Of a stretch of DNA of 50,882 bases, positions 43,060 to 50,882 are shown piece by piece (within the stretch, counting starts at the first letter, position 1; every line of letters begins with the position of its first letter). The stretch comes from Nitrospira sp. (lineage in GTDB: Bacteria; Nitrospirota; Nitrospiria; Nitrospirales; Nitrospiraceae), in assembly GCA_029865345.1 (NCBI GenBank), contig JAOUHD010000006.1, forward strand, positions 1-50,882, written 5' to 3'. The position numbers and the translations under genes were made by a program. The notes below the pieces were generated by a model, which did no database searches, was not told the DNA's origin, and saw only the letters and a list, made by a program, of their open reading frames with translations.

Positions 43060-44778
43060 CTACCCAAGCCCAATCAGCTGCGAGAGGTTCAGGTCGAACG
43101 CCACGACCGGCATGGAGATCTGCCAACGCTCGAGGACTTCTGGATGGACTTCGCCGATGACGCCGACCGGCTTGCCCGAAACGAGAATGCGGCCAGCACG
43201 CCCTTCCAGAAAGGATGGATGCTGCACTGGCTCAAGGCTATAGTCCTTGCCGAGGTAGTAACACAGCACATCCAGACAGGAATGGATTTCTGAGAAATGG
43301 GTGGTGGCGTGCGCGATCAAGGCGCCTATCATGGTTTCAGTTCGAGACCCCAACTCGTGGGTCCCATCGGGAATCGCCACATCACCGGCCTCGAAGAGGC
43401 GATGGGGGTAGAACGCCCGACTCGAGGCGGCTTCGATACGCAGCAGTGATGGCAGCATCCATTGTCGGAGGCAAGAGAAGCTGAGCGACATGACGTTATT
43501 GACCTCGACTGTCCTCCCCCATTCCGTTCCTTCCAGACGCATAGCACGGCAATACTGGTCCGGTGAGCCGAGAATGTTCGAAATGATTTCCTGAAAGCCG
43601 AGTCCCACCATCAATTCTCTGGATCGATCGGACAGCTGCTCAATGGCAGATAATCCTCCCACTGTAAATTGAGCCGGCATGACAGGGGTAAACTCGGCAT
43701 ATCCACGACTCATGGCGACGTCTTCAACCACATCCATCGTATGCATGAGATCATGGCGGTATGGTGGGAGCTTGGCCTTCACCGACCCCTTTTCTGCCGA
43801 CACGTCATACCCATAGGCCTCAAGAGCCTGCTTCACCATTGCCTCGCCGAGCTCCTGGCCCAATGCCTGTTCAATCGCTTTCATCTGAATGGTCACTGGC
43901 TTCCCGAAATCTTGAGGTGTTGTGACCCGTGTGCCCAGTACCGTGCTCGTTGGATATCGTACTTCCACCGGCTCGATGGTTGCGCCGCGGTCGGCCAAAT
44001 TTGCCGCGAAGATGTTCAGCGACAGAATCACCATGCGCAGGTCTGTCCCGGTCACTTCGACGAAGAGCTCATCATCACCCACCCGTACCTCTCCGATTTC
44101 CCGGCTATTGATAATCGGGGGAAAGGACAACGGTTGAGCCTTCGCATCTCGAAGGATGGGGAGCAAACTTTGGACGGCCAAGATAGGCCCATACTCCAAC
44201 CCCTTGGGATGAACCATGAGAATTTCCGATAGGGTCATCGCCGTTTCCATACCCAGCGGGGTAAACCGCACTTCGTCCGGTTTCACCAGCTCATAGGTCA
44301 CGGGAAAGGTAATATTGCGCAGTTGGTAGATTCCGATGGAGACGGTCTTGCGCTTCCGCCCAAAGATGTCGGCCAATTTCTCCTGCGTTTGAATCAGCTG
44401 AGCCAACCCCTTCTCAGTCACCCGATATCCCTTGGCCGTACAGGCTGCCACATAGGGGCGCACCTGCTCCATGCCGGGCTTCACGATCAGATGATGCGGC
44501 GACTTCGGTGTTTTGGCGAAGAAGGCATACGGCTTCAACCGGCCTTGCTGCTTGATGCGAATTTGTCGGGCAATCCCCTCGCAACACCAGAGATCCGGCC
44601 GATTACTGTCTTGCAGTTCGATACGCAACTCTCCGGTTTCCGGATTGTGCCCCTTCAGCTCGCCTTTCACGAGCATCAGCCACTCTTCCAACTGAGCCAT
44701 CGGAATGCCACGGTCGATACCGTCCCCACCCGTCAGAAGCGACTCTAAATCGTCCTTGAAAATCGTGATGGTAGGCAT
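43060..44778 (-). CDS. pheT: Phenylalanyl-tRNA synthetase beta subunit, archaeal/eukaryotic type
   Basis: With PheS charges tRNA-Phe. At 572 residues it is far shorter than bacterial PheT (about 800) and has the archaeal/cytosolic plan: a short N-domain (EEWLMLVKGELKG, DSNRPDLWCCEGIARQI), a B3/B4-like editing core (VRPYVAACTAKG), B5 (LGQELGEAMVKQALEAYGYDV) and a catalytic-like C-domain with RLFEAGDVAIPD. The N-terminal tRNA-binding OB domain and the C-terminal anticodon-binding fold of bacterial PheT are missing. It lies 8 bases after pheS and ends the fmt-rsmB-rpe-pheS-pheT run. Confidence 0.93.
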   Translation of the reverse strand: MPTITIFKDDLESLLTGGDGIDRGIPMAQLEEWLMLVKGELKGHNPETGELRIELQDSNRPDLWCCEGIARQIRIKQQGRLKPYAFFAKTPKSPHHLIVKPGMEQVRPYVAACTAKGYRVTEKGLAQLIQTQEKLADIFGRKRKTVSIGIYQLRNITFPVTYELVKPDEVRFTPLGMETAMTLSEILMVHPKGLEYGPILAVQSLLPILRDAKAQPLSFPPIINSREIGEVRVGDDELFVEVTGTDLRMVILSLNIFAANLADRGATIEPVEVRYPTSTVLGTRVTTPQDFGKPVTIQMKAIEQALGQELGEAMVKQALEAYGYDVSAEKGSVKAKLPPYRHDLMHTMDVVEDVAMSRGYAEFTPVMPAQFTVGGLSAIEQLSDRSRELMVGLGFQEIISNILGSPDQYCRAMRLEGTEWGRTVEVNNVMSLSFSCLRQWMLPSLLRIEAASSRAFYPHRLFEAGDVAIPDGTHELGSRTETMIGALIAHATTHFSEIHSCLDVLCYYLGKDYSLEPVQHPSFLEGRAGRILVSGKPVGVIGEVHPEVLERWQISMPVVAFDLNLSQLIGLG

Positions 44779-44786
44779 ACGTGGAG

Positions 44787-46352
44787 TTAGAACAGCCCTC
44801 TGGTCGTGCGGATCAATTCCAGATTGTCGGTGAAAAGTTCGCGGATGTCATGGATGCCCAACGCCACCATCGCCATACGATCAAGCCCCAACCCCCAGGC
44901 AATGACCGGCACAGTGACGCCGAGCGGCAACGTCACTTCGGAACGAAAGAGACCCGCGCCGCCGAGTTCCATCCATCCCAAGCGTGGATGCCGCACATGC
45001 ATCTCGACCGACGGTTCGGTAAACGGGAAATAGGCTGGCAAGAACTTCACTTCCTTCGCTTGGGCCACTTCCCGGGCAAACAAATTCAGGAGCCCCAACA
45101 GCGTCCGAAAGTTGATGTCTTCTCCCAGCACAATCCCCTCCACCTGGAAGAAATCGGTGGCGTGGGTGGCGTCGACTTGGTCATAGCGAAAACACCGGGC
45201 GATCGAGAAATACTTCCCGGGGATCTGTGGCGAGGCGGCAAGCGTTCGAGCCGACACCGCCGTACCCTGGCTCCGCAACACCAACCGTTTAGCCCGATGC
45301 ACATCAAACGAATAGCCCCAGCCTGTGGAACCAGTCTCTGCGCCGTTCTCATGCACCTTGGCCACACGCGACAAGAACGGCTCATCCACGGCGGTGGTAT
45401 GGCTGGGCTCCTTGATAAAATAGACGTCGTGAATGTCCCGAGCCGGATGGAATTGCGGCATGAACAGGGCATCCATATCCCAGAACTCGGTTTCGACCAG
45501 CGCCCCCCGCATCTCCTGGAACCCCATGCTCACAAGTTTAGTTTTGACCGTATCGAGAAATTCGCGATAGGGATGTTTCTTTCCTGTTCCGATACGAGGC
45601 GGGCGCAGACTGATCGTGTACTTTCTCAAGCGCGTCTGACGCCAACTCCCATCCTTCAACAAGTCTGGAGTCAACTGCGAGACTTCTTCAGCAACCCCCT
45701 GCGTCAACAACTGCGCCGCTGCACCGGCTCCGTCCGGTGACAACATAAATGAGCGAGCCACCCGCTCATCCACACGAAACGGTTCCTTGGCATTGCCACG
45801 CTTCACGGCAAAGTCTTCGATGATCTGCCGATGGGCTTCCGTGAAGCTCTTCAGCTCTTTCGGTGAGTCATGCATGTCCCCCAGGAGGGTTCGGAGTGCC
45901 TCGGCAGTCGGGCTCGGGCGTCCAGTTGTTTCGATGCACCCTCCCTGGATGATCAGCACCACCCCTTCCTTTTTCAGTCGTCCGACAGCTTTGCTGACAT
46001 CCGAAGGGTCCAGTCCGCCTTGCGACTGAAGGTCGGGAATAGTCAGTCTCTTCCCGGTGCTCGTAGCTTCCCGCGCAACCTCCAAGACTCGCTCGATGGG
46101 CGAGGTGGTTTGGTGATACTCCTCCCCGATCTTCGTCAGCGAGACGATGGGCGTCACCGTTTCCGTCTGGACCGTGATGAGAGACTTGGCCAATAACCAC
46201 TCGACCGCCATGCTGAGTTGAGACGCCTCCAACTCAGCTGCGCCGGCCAACTGTTCGCTGCCCAGAGCGGTTTCCGACGGACGAAGCCCTAAGGTTGTGA
46301 GTACTTTAATTTCAAGAGGGTGCAGACTGTCGATGAGTGCGGAGATGTCCAC
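44787..46352 (-). CDS. pheS: Phenylalanyl-tRNA synthetase alpha subunit, archaeal/eukaryotic type
   Basis: Catalytic subunit, 521 residues against about 330-350 in bacteria. The first 150-200 residues are winged-helix units as in archaeal and cytosolic PheS (LHPLEIKVLTTLG; DPSDVSKAVGRLKKEGVV). The class II core shows FHPARDIHDVYF, FRYDQVDATHATDFFQVEG and VIAWGLGLDRMAM, all of the archaeal form. It starts 9 bases after rpe. Transfer from, or shared ancestry with, archaea is likely; firm proof needs a tree. Confidence 0.93.
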   Translation of the reverse strand: MDISALIDSLHPLEIKVLTTLGLRPSETALGSEQLAGAAELEASQLSMAVEWLLAKSLITVQTETVTPIVSLTKIGEEYHQTTSPIERVLEVAREATSTGKRLTIPDLQSQGGLDPSDVSKAVGRLKKEGVVLIIQGGCIETTGRPSPTAEALRTLLGDMHDSPKELKSFTEAHRQIIEDFAVKRGNAKEPFRVDERVARSFMLSPDGAGAAAQLLTQGVAEEVSQLTPDLLKDGSWRQTRLRKYTISLRPPRIGTGKKHPYREFLDTVKTKLVSMGFQEMRGALVETEFWDMDALFMPQFHPARDIHDVYFIKEPSHTTAVDEPFLSRVAKVHENGAETGSTGWGYSFDVHRAKRLVLRSQGTAVSARTLAASPQIPGKYFSIARCFRYDQVDATHATDFFQVEGIVLGEDINFRTLLGLLNLFAREVAQAKEVKFLPAYFPFTEPSVEMHVRHPRLGWMELGGAGLFRSEVTLPLGVTVPVIAWGLGLDRMAMVALGIHDIRELFTDNLELIRTTRGLF

Positions 46353-46361
46353 CTAAGCCGC

Positions 46362-47063
46362 CTATTGATGGACCGCGGCGCGTGACGCCGGCGAGATGGC
46401 CATTGATCCAGCCGCCCGCATGGCCGCAATGGTCGCTGTATAGTCGCGTTGGGAGAAAATCGCGGACCCTGCCACGAGGACCGTCGCTCCGGCGGCCACA
46501 ATCTCTCGAGCATTCTCCACTTTGACGCCGCCGTCGACTTCCAGCAGTGCCTGGCTTTTAATCTTGTCCAACAGTGCCCGCGTATCGGCGATTTTCCTAA
46601 GCACCGATGGAATAAACTTTTGCCCGCCGAATCCAGGATTCACCGACATGATCAACACCAGATCGACATCTCCCAAGATCTCCTGAAGCAACGAAAGTGG
46701 CGTCGCAGGATTTAAGGTGACTCCAGCCTTGATCCCCCGTTCCTTAATCGATTGAATGGTGCGATGGAGATGCGGGCAGGCCTCGACATGCACAGTCAAA
46801 TAGTCGGCTCCGGCATCGACAAACTCAGGAATGAACGCATCGGCGTTGGTGATCATCAAATGAACGTCGAGCGGAAGCTTGGTGACTTTTTTGAGACTTT
46901 CGACAATAGGTGGCCCCACTGTCAGGTTCGGCACGAAATGGCCGTCCATCACATCCACATGCAGCAGGTCGGCACCCGCTCGCTCCAATGCGGATACTTC
47001 ATCGGCCAATCGAGCGAAGTCCGCGGAAAGAATTGAGGGGGCGATCTGAATCGAATGACCCAT
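46362..47063 (-). CDS. rpe: Ribulose-phosphate 3-epimerase
   Basis: Interconverts ribulose 5-phosphate and xylulose 5-phosphate (pentose phosphate and Calvin-type routes). It is a TIM barrel of 233 residues with APSILSADF (8-16), the metal-site DVMDGHFVPN, HLMI, MSVNPGFGGQKFI and EVDGGV. The ATG at 47063 overlaps the rsmB stop (TAATG), which fixes the start. A C-terminal tail of about 12 residues, rich in Ala and Ser, goes beyond the usual end. Confidence 0.96.
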   Translation of the reverse strand: MGHSIQIAPSILSADFARLADEVSALERAGADLLHVDVMDGHFVPNLTVGPPIVESLKKVTKLPLDVHLMITNADAFIPEFVDAGADYLTVHVEACPHLHRTIQSIKERGIKAGVTLNPATPLSLLQEILGDVDLVLIMSVNPGFGGQKFIPSVLRKIADTRALLDKIKSQALLEVDGGVKVENAREIVAAGATVLVAGSAIFSQRDYTATIAAMRAAGSMAISPASRAAVHQ

Positions 47064-48481
47064 TATTTCTTCCGTAGGCGGGCGGCATAAAAGCCATCCA
47101 TCCCGCACTCGTTACCTATAGTCGAGAACGCGCCGCAGATGGTCACAAAGGGGAGAGCAGTGGTGGGAAGCCACGGCGCCACAGATTCACGCATCCACCC
47201 AGGATAGGCTTCAAAAAAAGAGGTAATGACCTCTTCCGTCTCTTCCGTCTCCGTTGAGCAGGTACTATAGACCAGCACCCCACCGGGTCGCAAGCAGGAA
47301 GCCACTGAGGCAAGGATTTCAGCTTGAAGTTTCTGGTGCCTGGTGAACGTCGAACTGTCCTTCCGCCATTTCGCTTCAGGGTGTCGGCGCAACACACCCA
47401 ACCCACTGCACGGGGCATCCACGAGTATCCGATCGAATAGCGGCGGTTCCTTATGGAGGTTCGGCCCGCGGGCAATCACCCCGGCCCATTCGGATGGTGT
47501 TCTCACGTCGCCGACGATCGGCACGACACTCCTCACGCCCAACCGTCCACAATTTTGTCGGAGGAGGTCCATACGAAAACTCTTCCGATCAACCGCGTAG
47601 ATCGTTCCACGATCACCCATGCGTTCGGCAAGATGCGTTGTCTTGCCGCCTGGAGCGGCACAGGCGTCCAGCACGGTTTCGCCAGGTTGCGGATCAAGGA
47701 TCCAAGGAATGAGTTGAGCCGCCTCATCTTCCACATAGAAATCGCCAGACTGAAACCCTGGCAACGCCGTGACAGCCTGGCCTTTTTCCAACACCACCCC
47801 AACAGGACTGACGGCGGTCGGATGTGCCGCAATACCTGCCTGCCTCAACTTCTCCAAAAACTCTTCCCTGGTGAGTCGATTGGCGTTCACTCGCAGGGTG
47901 ACACCTGGGGCCGTACTGCTTGCTCGACAAGCCAATTCTGCTTGTTCAAGTCCCATTCGGCCGAACCACCGCTCTGTCAGCCATATTGGGATTCCATACC
48001 GAATAGATAACGATTGAGCCGGATAACTTGCTGGGTCTGGGAAAGGTGGCGCCGGCACACGAACAAGATTGCGCAGGACTCCGTTCACCAACCCGCTCCA
48101 ATCGCGGCCTAATTGTTTCGCGTAGGACTTCGCCAAGAGGACGGTTTCGTTCACCGCTGCGGAAGCAGGGATACGATCGAGAAACAGCAGCTGGTAGGCG
48201 CCAAGCCGCAATAACATTTGGACGACCATCGGCAATCTGTGGAGAGGTTTGGCGAGAACCGCATCAAGCCTCCAATCAACCGTCTCCTGTCGCCGTAAGG
48301 TCCCGTACACCAGTTCCATTACCAGCGAACGGTCACGGGGCTGTGGAATTGATGTGGCTCGTTGTTCGGTCAGCTCATCGAGTGTGTCATCAGTTCGTTG
48401 ACAAGACAGGAGGATAGAGAGCGCGATAGATCGTGGAGAGAGCCCCCGCACATCCGTACCCACCGGTCTTTCGTCACTCAT
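47063..48481 (-). CDS. rsmB: 16S rRNA (cytosine-967-C5)-methyltransferase
   Basis: Methylates C967 of 16S rRNA. Of about 472 residues, the NusB-like N-domain (about 15-150) precedes a Rossmann SAM domain with DACAAPGGKT, VDAPCSGLG and the catalytic YSTCSTETEE. The ATG at 48481 is preferred to TTG at 48493; neither has a good ribosome site. It follows fmt by 41 bases, the standard fmt-rsmB pairing. Confidence 0.95.
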   Translation of the reverse strand: MSDERPVGTDVRGLSPRSIALSILLSCQRTDDTLDELTEQRATSIPQPRDRSLVMELVYGTLRRQETVDWRLDAVLAKPLHRLPMVVQMLLRLGAYQLLFLDRIPASAAVNETVLLAKSYAKQLGRDWSGLVNGVLRNLVRVPAPPFPDPASYPAQSLSIRYGIPIWLTERWFGRMGLEQAELACRASSTAPGVTLRVNANRLTREEFLEKLRQAGIAAHPTAVSPVGVVLEKGQAVTALPGFQSGDFYVEDEAAQLIPWILDPQPGETVLDACAAPGGKTTHLAERMGDRGTIYAVDRKSFRMDLLRQNCGRLGVRSVVPIVGDVRTPSEWAGVIARGPNLHKEPPLFDRILVDAPCSGLGVLRRHPEAKWRKDSSTFTRHQKLQAEILASVASCLRPGGVLVYSTCSTETEETEEVITSFFEAYPGWMRESVAPWLPTTALPFVTICGAFSTIGNECGMDGFYAARLRKK

Positions 48482-48522
48482 ATGTTGGAACAAGGAGATG
48501 GCGACTGTTGTGAAAAGAAGAG

Positions 48523-49464
48523 TTATGCAGCCGGTGAACCCAATTGCATACCGGCCGTGACTCGGTGCCCAGCCAGGAATTGGACTACCGACATGCGTTT
48601 CGAATTGGCCGTTTGGATTTCATGAATCTCAAGAATGCCCTCGCCTGTCGCCACCAGAATCACCTGCTTATTCACCGTGACTATCGTTCCAGGTCTCTCG
48701 GTCGTCGCACCCATAATCGAGACTGCTTTCCATATATTCCAACGCTCCTCACCGAAAAATGTATACGCCCCTGGCCAGGGAGAAAGCCCTCGTGCTCGAT
48801 TGGCAAGCGACGTGGCACTCCTAGTCCAATCGATCAGGCCATCTTCCTTCTTTAAAAGCGGAGCCATGGTTGACCCCGCATCGTCTTGCTTCGTCGGCGC
48901 TATGCTCCCCGCCTTCAGTTGAGCGATCGTTTTGACCAATAACCTCCCACCCAACTCTGCCAGACGTGGTGCCAATGTCCCAGTCGTATCATCAGGCAAG
49001 ATCTCCAGCTGTTCTTGAAGCAACATTGGCCCTGTATCCATCCCCTCATCCATCAACATCGTCGTGATACCCGTTTTGGTCTCCCCATTGATGATGGCCC
49101 ATTGCACTGGAGCCGCACCACGGTATTTGGGCAACAGCGAACCATGCACATTCACGCAGCCCATCGCTGGGAGCCGAAGAATCGGCGTGTGCAGAATCCG
49201 CCCGAAGGCTGTCACGGCGATGAGATCAGGCTGCCAGGCAGAAAGGGCCTGCAAGAACTCGGGTGTACGAATTTTGAGCGGCTGTAGAATAGGAATACCA
49301 GCACGCTCCGCAACCAGTTTCACGGGCGGCGCGACGAGCTGATGACCTCTCCCCTTCGGTCGATCCGGCTGCGTGACGACTCCGACCACTTGATCCTCGG
49401 ATCCAAGGAGCGCCTCGAGCGATGGCACGGCAAATTCGGGTGTGCCCATAAAGACAATCCGCAT
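48523..49464 (-). CDS. fmt: Methionyl-tRNA formyltransferase
   Basis: Formylates Met-tRNA-fMet with 10-formyl-tetrahydrofolate. The 313 residues start MRIVFMGTPEFAVPSLEALL and contain the folate/catalytic region NVHGSLLPKYRGAAP and the substrate loop GMDTGPMLLQ, then a C-terminal tRNA-binding barrel. No def gene is adjacent. The initiator tRNA gene is divergent, 87 bases away. It heads the fmt-rsmB-rpe-pheS-pheT run. Confidence 0.97.
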   Translation of the reverse strand: MRIVFMGTPEFAVPSLEALLGSEDQVVGVVTQPDRPKGRGHQLVAPPVKLVAERAGIPILQPLKIRTPEFLQALSAWQPDLIAVTAFGRILHTPILRLPAMGCVNVHGSLLPKYRGAAPVQWAIINGETKTGITTMLMDEGMDTGPMLLQEQLEILPDDTTGTLAPRLAELGGRLLVKTIAQLKAGSIAPTKQDDAGSTMAPLLKKEDGLIDWTRSATSLANRARGLSPWPGAYTFFGEERWNIWKAVSIMGATTERPGTIVTVNKQVILVATGEGILEIHEIQTANSKRMSVVQFLAGHRVTAGMQLGSPAA

Positions 49465-49551
49465 GCTATCGCTTTAGCATCGTGGTTCCGATAATGCAAT
49501 CCGGCAACACCTCAACTTGACTTGTCATTCAGCGCTTTGTTAGTCTCCGGC

Positions 49552-49628
<77 letters not shown>

Positions 49629-50017
49629 ACCTTTTCCATCTTTCCTTTCAATAGCTTACAGCAAATTCTCTCATGGCTTCCGACACAGTGAATTAGCCGA
49701 TTGTGCTAAAACTGTGCTGCCTTCGTCCGGAACTCGATTAAGAATCTCGATGCCAGCAGGTAAACCTCCGGATGGTGATGTGCATATCGCATGGCCATCG
49801 AAATTGCCTGCGATCACATTGCGATGAGGGAGCATCAAGGCAACCATCTGGCAAAATATCAGTGAGAAGCGATCTTTCTTCCCAACGCCCTTTTCTGGGC
49901 CGTTCAAGGATCAATCCGGAGGGTGGCGCAACGGCACCTCATTCGGTCTCACTGACTTGGAGGCGCTCATGCCCTAAAGTGCTGAGATGCTTCCCTCTCT
50001 CGTAAATCAGGTTATTG
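49629..50017. other. Gene-poor stretch between tRNA-fMet and the response regulator
   Basis: I see no convincing gene here. A minus-strand frame at 49671-49907 (TTG start, 78 codons) reads as plausible protein sequence (for example LPHRNVIAGNFDGHAICTS) but has no ribosome site, and it may be an eroded fragment. The plus strand holds only a frame with no features. Confidence 0.4.
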
Positions 50018-50045
50018 TTGAAACTCGACACATTTCACGTAGACT
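50018..50045 (+). promoter_or_regulatory. Promoter of the response regulator gene
   Basis: TTGAAA (50018-50023), 16-base spacer, TAGACT (50040-50045), about 45 bases before the ATG. Confidence 0.5.
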
Positions 50046-50089
50046 TCGACAGGCTTCTTGTTCAGTGTGATGTTCTTCGAAGGGGATGT

Positions 50090-50452
50090 ATGGCCAGCAT
50101 ATTAGTGATTGATGATGAAGCTCCCATTCGCGCGTTGTTGTCCACGGCTCTTCAATCGGCAGGATACGCTGTAGTCGAAGCAGCTAACGGGCGCGAGGGC
50201 CTAGGGTCGTACCGTCAGAGGCCGGCGGATTTGGTGATCGTGGATCTTATGATGCCTGAATTGAATGGATCCGATACAATCATCGAGCTCACACGCGAAT
50301 TCTTGGACATCAAGGTCATTGCCATCTCAGGAGTATTCGGCGAGGAATACCTTCGGAAGACGGCCCGGCTGTTGGGCGCACGACAGACGTTGCGTAAGCC
50401 CTTTGGAATTGAGGAACTGCTGAGCGCCGTCCGATATGAGTTGGCGCACTAA
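50090..50452 (+). CDS. Single-domain response regulator (CheY/Spo0F-like)
   Basis: A 120-residue receiver with no output domain: acidic pair in VIDDE (8-10), phospho-acceptor D52 in VDLMMPE, conserved Ser in AISG and Lys in LRKPFG (about 103). AAGGGG is 4 bases before the ATG at 50090. The frame is open to 50015, but that lies upstream of the likely transcript start. It would act by protein contact, for example as a phosphorelay intermediate. No histidine kinase is nearby, so its partner is unknown. Confidence 0.93.
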   Translation: MASILVIDDEAPIRALLSTALQSAGYAVVEAANGREGLGSYRQRPADLVIVDLMMPELNGSDTIIELTREFLDIKVIAISGVFGEEYLRKTARLLGARQTLRKPFGIEELLSAVRYELAH

Positions 50453-50541
50453 CCCACATCATTCATGAACATTTCTGCTGCAATCGCCAATCCGCTGTTG
50501 CGACAAGCCTACGGTCGATAGACTCGCCCCTCGAACCCTCG

Positions 50542-50560
50542 GCGTACTGCACGAGTACGC
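50542..50560. repeat. Palindromic hairpin of possible repeat origin
   Basis: GCGTACT / AGTACGC with a 5-base loop in the non-coding stretch after the response regulator; no T-run. The surrounding 50453-50640 contains no gene I can support. Short GC-rich palindromes like this are often dispersed genomic repeats; only one copy is in the window. Confidence 0.4.
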
Positions 50561-50645
50561 TTCAAGTCCGCCGCGTTGTCGCGCATCGTGAGTTTCCGTT
50601 CAGCGACCTTCCGGAAGTTGGAGAATTCCCCGACCATCTCTCCTG

Positions 50646-50688
50646 CAAAAACCAGAGGGCTGGTCCGGATACCCGAACCAGCCCTCTG
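50646..50688 (-). terminator. Strong intrinsic terminator of the right-edge gene
   Basis: CAGAGGGCTGGT pairs perfectly with ACCAGCCCTCTG (50653-50688), the inner part also pairs, and GTTTTTG follows on the minus strand. It lies 43 bases after the stop at 50731. Confidence 0.9.
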
Positions 50689-50730
50689 ACTGTAAACCCT
50701 CTCTAAGGGTCACAGGTTGAATCGTCTGTC

Positions 50731-50882
50731 TTAGTACCCGGCCTTGGCGTTGGGATTCACCTGGCTGGGGAACGGATCCAGAATGGCCTTGGGCGCGTTG
50801 TTCCAGACCACGTCCGCCAGATTCGACATCCGGCTCACGATCTGCGCCGCCACACCACCCGCCGCTCCGAATAACCCGCACC
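50731..50882 (-). CDS. 3' end of an unknown gene running off the right edge
   Basis: Fifty codons in one open frame end in TAA at 50731-50733. The visible end is Gly/Ala-rich, then contains SNLADVVWNN and finishes PNAKAGY. The beginning looks like the end of a membrane helix. A strong terminator follows directly, which supports it being a real and probably well-expressed gene. Too little is present to name it. Another minus-strand frame across the same bases (50600-50881) runs through the terminator and is rejected. Confidence 0.65.
   Translation of the reverse strand, partial: CGLFGAAGGVAAQIVSRMSNLADVVWNNAPKAILDPFPSQVNPNAKAGY

Noticed and set aside
43060-44778. pheT considered as a truncated bacterial PheT
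   Set aside because: The missing parts are exactly the domains absent from archaeal PheT, motifs are archaeal-like, and the partner PheS is also of archaeal type, so it is complete for its class.
49671-49907. Minus-strand frame of 78 codons between tRNA-fMet and the response regulator
   Set aside because: TTG start without ribosome site and no recognisable domain; possibly a fragment, not enough to call a gene.
50600-50881. Minus-strand frame of 93 codons at the right edge
   Set aside because: It runs through the strong terminator, and the frame ending at 50731 has much better protein character.

Overview
The window looks like a chromosomal core segment of a Nitrospira-type bacterium (phylum Nitrospirota). 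That placement is an inference from GC-rich housekeeping genes, a complete assimilatory sulfate-reduction operon, and several protochlorophyllide-reductase-like (PCP_red) repeat proteins in a genome that shows no photosynthesis genes here. No insertion sequence, prophage, integron or CRISPR array was seen.

Layout. 1-2339 (minus): trmI, an SDR oxidoreductase and the start of aroE. 2478-3367 (plus): decayed nfeD and slipin genes. 3629-8200 (plus): a sigma-70 factor, lipB, glutamate dehydrogenase and two small unknown genes. 8378-11031 (minus): a D,D-carboxypeptidase, a zinc-ribbon protein, a small membrane protein and an FG-GAP repeat lipoprotein. 11607-22486 (minus): one long collinear run, pheA-hisC-aroF-tyrA-aroA-cmk-plsC-rpsA-sppA-ihf-PCP_red(x4), behind a recognisable promoter. 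22648-25577 (minus): yebC-ruvA-unknown-ruvB without ruvC. 25716-28256 (minus): Mrp ATPase, a zinc-ribbon/PCP_red(x2) protein and a His-rich membrane protein. 28569-30688 (minus): an OmpA-like protein and a membrane-anchored helix-hairpin-helix protein with internal duplications. 30813-38318 (minus): the sulfate-assimilation operon rrf2-sir-cysH-trpD2-like-cysD-cysNC. 38619-39554 (plus): a Fis-type regulator and an HU protein. 39708-42972 (plus): tRNA-Val, then thrS-infC-rpmI-rplT. 43060-49464 (minus): fmt-rsmB-rpe-pheS-pheT, converging on rplT. 49552-50452 (plus): initiator tRNA-Met and a single-domain response regulator. At the right edge is the 3' end of an unknown minus-strand gene with a strong terminator.

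How the genes work together. The aromatic block covers entry into and exit from the shikimate pathway (DAHP synthase, EPSP synthase, chorismate mutase/prephenate dehydratase, prephenate dehydrogenase, an aminotransferase), with aroE at the left edge. The sulfur block activates sulfate (CysD/CysN), reduces APS directly (CysH carries APS-reductase cysteines, while the CysC-like tail looks degenerate), and reduces sulfite with a reductase fused to a TusA-like domain. A cysteine-free Rrf2 repressor heads the block. The translation block pairs initiator tRNA with the formyltransferase that modifies it.

Most notable points: PheS and PheT are of the archaeal/eukaryotic type and sit, inverted, exactly where bacteria usually keep their own pheST; infC appears to start at ATC; two PCP_red repeat proteins lie in ordinary operons; the sulfite reductase keeps a complete iron-sulfur cysteine set in each half; the HHH/OmpA membrane pair has no obvious assigned function; and an nfeD-slipin pair is caught in decay.
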